Part shown: one piece after another, positions 56,586 to 64,000 of the stretch | Layout: every line of letters begins with the position of its first letter | How positions within the stretch are numbered: position 1 is the first letter of the stretch | The notes under the pieces: model-generated | What the model saw: the letters and a program-made list of their open reading frames with translations, nothing else | What the model was told of the DNA's origin: nothing | The model's database searches: none | Position numbers and translations under genes: made by a program | NCBI GenBank assembly: GCA_027924585.1 | Contig: BSBM01000106.1 | Coordinates: 39,137,501 to 39,201,500 of the forward strand | Reading direction: 5' to 3' | DNA length: 64,000 nt | From: Larix kaempferi | Lineage: Eukaryota; Streptophyta; Pinopsida; Pinales; Pinaceae

Positions 56586-58320
56586 TGTGACGCAACTCAG
56601 GTCGGTCGGACCCTCTCGCTTAACAATACACACAACGACACAAATGCTCACAAAGTTGGTCGTGAATTGAATGCCAGAATTTGGCTTCTTCTATCAAATC
56701 TGAATCGGTTACAATGTGCAAAATATAAAGTAAACTATGAAACTAGTCGGCCTTAGCCTGTTACAATATACATAATGAAAATTTGTCTCTAAGTGTTTTT
56801 TTGGCAGTGTGCGATCTTCTCCCTCTCCTGGTTCTCTGCTGAAAAATGAGCTATGAATCAAATCCTCTTCTTCATGCCTTCACACTGCTCTTCTACCCTG
56901 CTCTGCTTCGGATCCCGAGGCCACTCCGATCGCTGAGACACTCTTCCTCTGTCCATCGAATCCTCCATATCCTACAGACCTGCATTTGTCAACGCCCTCT
57001 GGTCGTGTTGCACAACCTCTTCCTACGGTGACATCTGTCATGATCCCAACCACCTTCATAACTTCTCATAACTTCCTTAGCAACCATGAACGGTTTCTAA
57101 GTACGTCGCCTTGACTTTTGCACTTCTCTGACTCTGCTACAGTAGTCAGCCCCATGTCTCGACCATACTGTACTCTATCATCCCTCGACCTTACTTGTCG
57201 GATTTACTTATCTTCACGGATGCCAGTTTGCCTCGTTCTCCACGCTTGGATTCCACCGCAAATCCGTCGGTGTCGTTGTTCAACACCCGACCTCATCTGC
57301 ATCTGATCATGTCGTCTGTCGACATCGTACTTGTCGATTGTCGACCTTGTCCTTATGTTGACTACATATCGACAGCTTTTGCACGACTACTTGGATTCCA
57401 CAGCCAGTCTTCCTTTTGCACCAGTGGTCGTCGGCAATCCCCTGGTCGGCTTCCATTCTACTAGAACACTTCGACCATACGCACCTCGACCACGGGCCTC
57501 TCGACCATTTCGTCAGTTCTCCTGCACTTTCTCCCACACGTCGGTTATCTTCGACATCTTCTTTCTCGATTCCTCTACTTTGGCCTTTCACAGAAATAGC
57601 CTTCGCACCTCGACTGTTCATCGTCCCTCTAGTCAATGCGGTTCTCTTCGAATGGTTGGTCTTCGTTATTCCAACCATCTTCGTCGGTCACTATCAACTT
57701 CTGACTGCTTTCTTCCTCTGGTTGATATCACCTTCGACCATTCCATCACTCTGTCTGATTTGTCGGCCATCGACCCCATGGTCGGAAACCCCACAACTCA
57801 CTACACTCTGTCAACTATCGCCCCTCATCCTAGAGGTCGTCGACTGTCCTCTGGGCGTCATTTGTTGGTCATTCCCGATTGTTTCTCTTGTGCTTGAAAT
57901 CCCCTGCATCAGACTCCCGGGGTATGAAAAGAACTACATCCTCGGTTCTGATCTTCCATTTTCGCCAGCATCAATGCCATACTTGGTACCAAATGCAACT
58001 TGGTCCATCCACTCCATCTTTCATGTCTTCCCCTTTGTTCGGAATATTGTTCATGGCTTCGACCATGGTGTCATTCCTACTCCAGAATTGGCGACATCCA
58101 CTCCTTCCTCCAATCTTTATGAAGCATACATCTCCATCCCCATAGTTTTTCCAGCCAACTGCCTTCTCCATTAGGAACCCATGTCTGGTTCCAATCTCCC
58201 CGGTGGCCCTCAACTTGGCACTCATCCCATGTCTTCCTGCCTTTGTCAAACTCATGCGAGATCGTTCCCGAACTCGTCGGTCCCGGTTGTTCTTTGTTCG
58301 TGGAAACACAACAGAATACT
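56586..58320. other. unassigned insertion, TCGAC-rich
   Basis: Starts TGTGACGCAACTCAGG at the LINE 2 break, which resembles the TGTGACG start of many plant Ty3/gypsy LTRs. Higher G+C than its surroundings. From 57154 to 58063 I count 14 TCGAC pentamers on the plus strand. Long overlapping frames on both strands (for example plus 57331-57897 and 57416-58174) look like consequences of composition rather than genes. No partner LTR, primer site or polypurine tract was found in the window. Confidence 0.45.
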
Positions 58321-58326
58321 TTTATT
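58321..58326 (-). terminator. polyadenylation signal, caulimovirid
   Basis: AATAAA on the minus strand, about 180 bp downstream of the TATA-like box at 58505-58511. In caulimovirids the signal sits shortly after the transcription start, so the transcript is terminally redundant. Confidence 0.4.
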
Positions 58327-58504
58327 AATCACAAGAACACCAGAGTACATGAACACATCAGATTTTTGCAGATCGTCTTCGGAGAGCGAAGATCATTACT
58401 GCGACACACAGACAATGATATCTCTATACAAAGTATTGAGCCCTTTTAGGTTTCAGACATCAGCTAGGATGAAGCTTAATACCAAGCTACCTGGGGACAT
58501 CAGC

Positions 58505-58511
58505 ATATATA
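58505..58511 (-). promoter_or_regulatory. TATA-like box, caulimovirid promoter candidate
   Basis: TATATAT on the minus strand (CTATATATG context) in the non-coding region downstream of the last ORF. A second candidate, TATTTATA, lies at about 58664-58671. Confidence 0.35.
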
Positions 58512-58864
58512 GACTAATATCGGGAGACTTTACAAACAGAGAATTTCTAATGCAATGTTATACTTAGATGAGCAACTTGCAAAGCATACTCTTTGACTCA
58601 GACTTACACTCAAAGGCTCTAGTTCCGAATTCTGAATGCCTAGAATGAACCCTTGTGCCCCTATAAATACAAAATGAAAGGAGTGCATCGCAAGAAAGGA
58701 ATCGATGACTCATTAAGTAGGAAAACTTAAACAGTAGAAGCTGTATGTACCTAAACTTGTGACTCATGAAGATGGAGATACTTTTCTTGTAACTGACAAG
58801 GCATCTTTGGTTTTCGGGTAACTCACGAAGAGACATCCGCACCATGAGATGACTTATTTGGACA

Positions 58865-59090
58865 ATGTGGAGATTCTTTTCCAAAGAACCCACTAAGAAA
58901 ATAATAATGCGGAAGGCATCTCAAATCTATAGTACAAATTCTATTGTACTAAATCTTATTACACAGTGGAGATTCGTAAGAGAACCCACGAAAGATAATC
59001 ATAAAGTAAGATGCAGAAACTAGACAAGATCTGCAAGACAGATTTATAAAGAGTGGAGATTCATGAGAGAACCCACGAAAGACAAATAAA
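58865..59090. repeat. three imperfect direct repeats in the viral non-coding region
   Basis: GTGGAGATTC ... GAACCCAC-AAGA motifs begin at about 58865, 58965 and 59052 (spacings about 100 and 87 bp). They lie between the last ORF and the promoter candidate, where enhancer elements would sit. Confidence 0.6.
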
Positions 59091-59115
59091 GAGAAATAAA
59101 CAAAAATTAGATTTG

Positions 59116-59898
59116 CTAACCATAGTCAGGCGGACTATGATCAGAATCAAATCCCTCGGATCTAAATCCATCACGGTCTAAGTCGCTTTCATCTGAAGAA
59201 TCTTGTAGAAAGTATTGGCGGTGGTAAGCAGTACCATAATGTATTACATCCTCCATCTAGTGAGGGGCATCTTCTCGAAAACATACAAAGAAAGGAGACT
59301 GCCAGGAACATTCAGGCCTCATGTAGCTGGGAACAGAAACATCACCAAAGAAACGATGTTTGATGACAAGCCGAAATTCTTGTCCTGGAGTAACTGAGGG
59401 GTGGACAGTAGCACCTTTCCAAAGGATATCGAACTGGAAAATACCACAGATGAGAGAGGCACCATATATTTCATCTTTCAGGACAAGAATGAAAATCTGA
59501 GGAGAGGCATGCTCTAAGGCCGAGATTCTGGGAACATACAAAAAGAGTAAAATTTTCATCCAAGGACTCTACTGACAAGTATGGAGATCATCACAGAAGA
59601 AACATACAATAACTTTGCCATTTGCTCTGGCAAGCTGGTGAATGGCATAAAAATCTATCCATCTAATAGCAGGGTCAAAAATGTAAACAAAAAATTGTTG
59701 TTCCCCTAAAAGCAAATGAAAATGCCCAATAATCATAATAACATGGTTGACTCTGAGAAGCGGATTATTGAAATTGATATTGTAGCTGCGGCGTCCCTCT
59801 GGAGAGTTTAGCCGATCTTGAAGTATCTGCTATTGGATTTCAAAAGAAGAGTCTGGATTTTGTTGTGAAAACAATAGCTGCAATAACAGTAAATGCAT
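59116..59898 (-). pseudogene. caulimovirid ORF downstream of RNase H
   Basis: About 260 codons in the same frame as pol, with an ATG directly after the stop that ends the RNase H frame (TGAATG at 59901-59896). In-frame stops occur at 59830-59832, near 59570 and near 59255. The middle part is hydrophobic to aromatic (HFHLLLGEQQFFVYIF, FDILWKGATVHPSV) and the C-terminus is acidic (DSSDESDLDRDGF). Some caulimovirids carry an extra ORF here, often of unknown function or a translation activator. I recognise no motif of the latter, so the role is open. Confidence 0.6.
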
Positions 59899-62495
59899 TC
59901 ATGACAAACAAGAACTTAATTGTCTGCTGCTGAGGATGAAGACTCGCCTTTTTAAAAAACTTTGAAGCCAGACTTCCCATCTTAGAACTCTGGCATTGCC
60001 ATGTTCTAGAAGTCTTTTGTTACCAAGCATACCCTTCATATGCTTAAGATCTGTTCTAACTGTAAAATGGACACATTTGAGGAAAAGTTTGAAACGATGA
60101 ATACCCTTCTTGACAACAAGGATCTCTTTGTGTGATGATGGGTACTTGGATTCTGCTTCAGAAAATGTTCCAGAAGTATAAGCACAAACCTCCTCTTTCT
60201 TTGAAAGCTTTTGCAACAGCACAGCTGCCCAAACTTGATCAGAAGCATCAGTCTCTAAAATAAAAGGTAGATCTAGGACTGGAAGAGCAAGGGGAGGAAG
60301 CTTCTGGATGTTTGCTTTGATTCTTCTGACTGTGTCAGTCATAGCTGGTAACCATTCTGTGCCAGGATTTAATATTTTCTGTAACAGCTTTGTGTCTTTT
60401 GCCTATGCTTGATAAAACTGTCTGATATAATTCAAGCAGCCGAGGAATCACTGAACCTGTTTAGTATCTTGCAATCTGTCAGGAAACTCTAAGAGTTTCT
60501 GCAAAACATGTGGCTGCAGAATTATTCTTCCTTGTGAAATCTGGAGGCCCAAGAATTCAATGGAAGTCTTGGAAATAACAAACTTATTTGGGGATGATGA
60601 AAGTGCAATTCCATGCTTAAAAACAAAATTATGAAATTGTTCTAAATGGATCTTATACTCAGCTATATCTCTGCTAAAAATGAGCAAATCATCAATATAT
60701 ACAATAACAAAGTCGAAAGAATGAAAAATGTCTTCCATCCTTTTTTGGAACTCTGATGGAGCATTCTTCAGGCCAAAAGGCATTACTGTCCACTGATATT
60801 GGCCATGAGGGACTACGAATGCAGTCTTGTACCTGTCTTCTGGTGCTATGCCGATTTGCCAAAAACAACTCTTAAGATCAAACTTACTAAAGACATTGGC
60901 TTTTGCTATTTTTGACGGAATTAAATCTTTATGAGGTAGAGGATACCTGATTGGTTCTAAAGCTTTGTTCAATTCTCCATAATTACCTACCAATCTTTTC
61001 TTTCCTCTTTTCTGCTCAGAATGCTTATTGACATAAAATGATGGGCAAGCCCAAGCACTTTTGCAAGGTTCTATCAGCTTTCTATCCAACAACTGTTGGA
61101 TTTCTTCTTTGCATGCTTGCTGCTCCGTAGGACTCATATTATTTGTTGAGGCTTTCTGAGGTTTTATTTATGTATTCTATTTGTATGGCAAAGTGACATA
61201 GTATTTTTCTCTCTTCCAGAAGGCATCTGGATGATCAGAAGTACATTCTTTTTGTAACTTCTGAGTTATTTCTGCAAGGATGTCTTAACCATGTAGGTCT
61301 GCATGTTTGACAATACTTTTTATTTTTTCCAAATCCTTGACTGATTCTTCGACAATGTCTGGCTTTTCAAGAGAAATTCTGATAGTGAAAGCAGACTTTG
61401 CTGGAATGGAAGTCACAGTTCCTTGGACTGTGAAATCAACTGAATCTTCTCTAACTGACATTGGCAGGTGTTTCTTGACAAAATCTTGTCCTAGTGATAT
61501 GTCAACTCCTGTGTCTAAACAATATAAAGTAACATATGTTTTGATTTTTCCTAACAAAATAGGAAAATCTGGAGCAATAAAATTTACCTTGATGAGTTCT
61601 TTGTTAACTGCTCTGAAGTGAATAGAGATAGGCTGCCAAAAATATTTTGGAATGGCTTTGTATTTACAACAACTATTCATGGCACCTGTATCTACTTGTG
61701 CATCCAAGTCGTAAGCTTTATACCCTTCCGTTTTGATCTGGATAGGTATAACCATCCGATCTCCTAAGCTCTTTTGTTCAGGGACTAGTTCTTCTGCTCT
61801 TTCTGGAGCTGGGGTAAAGCTGTGAGCTTTTCTCATTGTTAGATGGATATATTCAGAGTTCAGTTCATCGAGCTGATGTAGAGATCCTTGTATACTTGTA
61901 GCTAAGTTAGCTAACTGTTCTCTCTCTCTTTTTACTTTGTTTTCAAAGAAAACAATTTTTCTGAGAAGATCTACCTCGCTTGGATCTGACCCTTCATATG
62001 TAGGGACACACTGTGAAGGTTCTGGCAACTTTTTTGTCAACTCATCAATGTTTTCTTGTAGTCTTCTTCTGATTATGACCAGGCCTGGAGAAAGACTAGC
62101 CTTTTTTTCTTCTAACTCTTCTATCTAACTTTTGAGAGAAGCAAAAGAAAACATAAAACAATTACTGATAAAGGTTTGGTCATCATCAAAGCTATCCGAA
62201 GAATTAATGGAAAGCTTATGGAGATCTAATTCATCAGAACTAGAATTATATTCAGATTCATCTGCAGACTCATGAATGGAGAATCCTTCATCTTCTGATT
62301 GTAACTCAGGGACTACATACCACTCAGCAGGATTGTACTCTACTGTAAAAATATCACAGATTTTATTCTGAAACTTTGTCTTCTTCTCTGGACACTTGTT
62401 TTCCCAATGGCCTTGCTTTCCATAGATGTAACAGGTAGACTTTCGAAGCGACTGGGTCCTTTTCTTAAAGACAAACCTATTCTTTCTATTTTGAA
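59899..62495 (-). pseudogene. caulimovirid protease, reverse transcriptase and RNase H
   Basis: One minus-strand frame with in-frame stops. Its N-terminal end carries the zinc knuckle at 62433-62392, where the second cysteine reads tyrosine (C-Y-I-Y). The protease has a DTG active site near 61690. Reverse transcriptase (61137-60448) has KFDLKSCFWQI, MPFGLKNAPSEFQ and the YIDDLL catalytic box near 60695, all in caulimovirid-like form. RNase H (60342-59899) has an ETDAS aspartate and an AE-KY stretch. Stops lie at 61285, near 61180, at 60448, near 60410 and at 59899. The last residues of RNase H look shifted. It copies genomic RNA into DNA in the virus; this copy cannot be expressed whole. Confidence 0.88.
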
Positions 62496-63809
62496 AAAAG
62501 GTTTCTTCGGATACTTCGAGATTCTTTTTGAGGAAGACCGGAATCTGGGATGGGATCGAGAACAGGATTCACTAGACTTTTTGGAATGGCAGGTGCATGC
62601 ATATGTTTTATGTGGACGAGGCTTGAAACAACCATAATTGGCAGTTTCATGAAATTGCTGACATGCTGACTGAGAAACAAAAATTTGTTTTTTGAGATTT
62701 TTCTGTGTCTTCATGGCAACACATTCTTTTTGGAGGGCTATGAGCACATGCTGATGTAAACCAGCAAGAGATAACTCTTCAATCTTGACTTGATGATCTG
62801 ACAAATAGGTATTTACAAGAATTGGGATTTTGCCGGGAAGAGAAGCAAGATAATGGCGAAGGTAGGCAACATTCTGATGATCTGTAATTTTGTACAACAT
62901 GGTCTGCATCGTACAAAAATATTCTTGAAGGAGATTGATATCACATAATTTATGGGACATGTACAATTGAGCACTATGAGATGCATCAGGAGGTAATGCA
63001 CCAAGAAATTCATGAGCAAGGGCTTGAAACAAAGCTTCTAAAGGATCATCATTCTCTAGTAAATGTTCTTTTTCTTCTTCTGAAAGTTTTTCCCACCATA
63101 GCTTTGCTATTCCTGTAAATGCCCAAGTAAGCTGCGTAGCTATATCTTTACGGGATGCTTTAGTTTCTGCTTTTCTCTGGAATGCCCATGCATTGATCTT
63201 TTGGGACAGATTTAGAATCTGATCATTTTCCAAGCAATCAAAATTAATAATCAGTGTGTTACCAAAGCCTTTGGACAGATCTTTGGAATCAATCTTGATA
63301 TCTACATTTTTAAATTCATTTGTCCATTTGCTGAATGGACTGCGAAACTTATTGTGGCTGACATCTTGACCTGAAACTCTTCTAGCTTGATCTTGGAAGA
63401 AATGTGACTCATCTCTGTTTCTTTTTGGATTTCTAGAGGCTTCACCTATCTCATAATCCATAGAGATAGTGGAGGATGCCATTTTAATGTCATGGCAACC
63501 AAGTGAGAGAACTCTTTGTTTCAACAATTCATACTTTTCTCTAGCCAATTCAACACCATGTTGAATACTTTATAGTCTATGTGGACTTAACTGTTTCAGG
63601 AATTTCTGGGGGCTTGAGATACCAGAATGATATTTGAACTTATAGCCTTCTTGGTCGATTTGACTATAGTCAGGAGGAGAAGAAGGAGCTGTAAGTGCTG
63701 ACTGTAGATTTTCTACAGATCTTGTAATAACATCGAGACCAGCTTCAATATCTGAAAGCCTAGCTGTCTGCTCTTTTTGGTTCTTAACCAAAGAGTCAAC
63801 AGTATCCAT
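62340..63809 (-). pseudogene. caulimovirid N-terminal coiled coil and coat protein
   Basis: Starts at the ATG at 63807-63809. The first 79 codons look like a short coiled coil (LSDIEAGLDVITRSVENLQS). A stop at 63570-63572 follows, and the same frame then continues for 402 codons (first ATG inside at 63480-63482). The coat region has the W-rich core typical of the family (AFTGIAKLWWEKLSEEEKEH) and a basic, Ser/Arg-rich C-terminus. A frameshift near 62495, at an A-run, moves the zinc knuckle into the next frame. In the virus this protein packages the genome. The frame relation suggests one polyprotein interrupted by a single stop. Confidence 0.8.
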
Positions 63810-63919
63810 GATTTAAAGATCCATGCAGTGTCTGCAGATGAGCCTTGAGCTCAAGAACATCTCTAACAACATCATCCAAGTTTTGAGCTATACATACAGA
63901 CTGGAAGTTAGCATAATTC
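63796..63919 (-). pseudogene. small caulimovirid frame upstream of the coat ORF
   Basis: About 40 open codons on the minus strand with no ATG. They contain a helical stretch (QNLDDVVRDVLELKAHLQTL) and end in a TGA that overlaps the next ATG by 14 nt (63796-63809). Short ORFs with such overlaps precede the main ORF in badnavirus-like genomes. Probably the C-terminus of one. Confidence 0.45.
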
Positions 63920-64000
63920 TGTTACTGGATTTGTTCTTCTCAAATTAACAAATTGAAAATCTGATTGTAAACTACTGTCCTTAAAAGAAGGACTGGAATT
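63908..64000 (-). pseudogene. frame entering from the right edge
   Basis: Thirty open codons and a TAA at 63908-63910 on the minus strand. It may be the end of the next viral ORF, possibly the movement protein; too short to assign. Confidence 0.3.

Larger units (their letters stand above)
58321..64000 (-). mobile_element. endogenous caulimovirid (pararetrovirus) remnant
   Basis: Minus-strand sequence with the gene content of the plant DNA viruses of Caulimoviridae: coat protein with zinc knuckle, aspartic protease, reverse transcriptase and RNase H, in that order, plus a further downstream ORF and a non-coding region with promoter-like and polyadenylation-like signals. No integrase and no LTRs are seen, which argues against a gypsy element. 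Stops and at least one frameshift are spread along it, so it is an old, non-infectious copy. The movement protein is not in the window; it may lie beyond 64000. Genus not assigned. Confidence 0.85.

Noticed and set aside
57331-58174. Plus-strand frames of 188 and 252 codons as genes
   Set aside because: They overlap in two frames, open frames also exist on the minus strand, and composition reflects the TCGAC-rich tract. No domain is recognisable.
59116-63809. Ty3/gypsy element instead of a caulimovirid
   Set aside because: There is no integrase after RNase H and no LTR or polypurine tract. The coat-type W-rich core and the RT motifs fit Caulimoviridae better.

Overview
This 64 kb window is repeat-rich nuclear DNA from a land plant. 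It is AT-rich and holds Ty1/copia, Ty3/gypsy, L1-type LINE, pogo-like DNA transposon and caulimovirid-like sequence, much of it nested and decayed. I see no intact cellular gene, no tRNA or rRNA gene and nothing bacterial. A large-genome seed plant, possibly a gymnosperm, would fit, but the sequence does not name the species.

Layout. From 1 to about 23.8 kb lies one minus-strand Ty3/gypsy element opened twice by later insertions. The first is a plus-strand Ty1/copia element (copia A, 717-8117), itself split by a minus-strand non-autonomous copia element (copia B, 4324-7252; TSD TGGAG). The second (8715-21391; TSD AGGAA) is a tandem LTR array: four 2027 bp LTRs alternate with three 1523 bp internal regions, a strict 3550 bp period with no length difference between copies. 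Each internal region has an initiator-Met-type primer site and a 395-codon ORF of unknown function, intact in two copies and cut by one stop in the third. From 23.8 to 26.9 kb are degenerate tandem repeats and unassigned DNA. A 5'-truncated LINE (26879-30529) is flanked by a perfect 14 bp TSD. From 30.5 to 39.7 kb is mostly gene-poor DNA with several local duplications, one 136-codon exon-like ORF and a 32 bp perfect inverted repeat. A pogo/CENP-B-type transposase pseudogene (45615 down to 39727) is split by a third non-autonomous copia element (copia C, 40702-43800). A longer minus-strand relative of the array element occupies 46381-53298 (TSD GAAAT). A second LINE (53304-56585, plus) is cut off inside its reverse transcriptase by an insertion beginning TGTGACG, followed by a TCGAC-rich segment. 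From about 58.3 kb to the right edge is a decayed endogenous caulimovirid on the minus strand: coat, protease, reverse transcriptase and RNase H regions, a further downstream ORF, and a promoter-like and polyadenylation-like region.

How the parts relate. The non-autonomous elements (array units, the long relative, copia B and C) keep LTRs, primer sites and polypurine tracts but no polymerase, so they would have needed enzymes supplied by other elements. The most notable object is the tandem array. It has one TSD around the whole, its outer LTRs agree with each other against the inner ones at three sites, and its LTRs are more diverged than its internal regions. This suggests a multi-unit array that may have moved as a single retrotransposition product.
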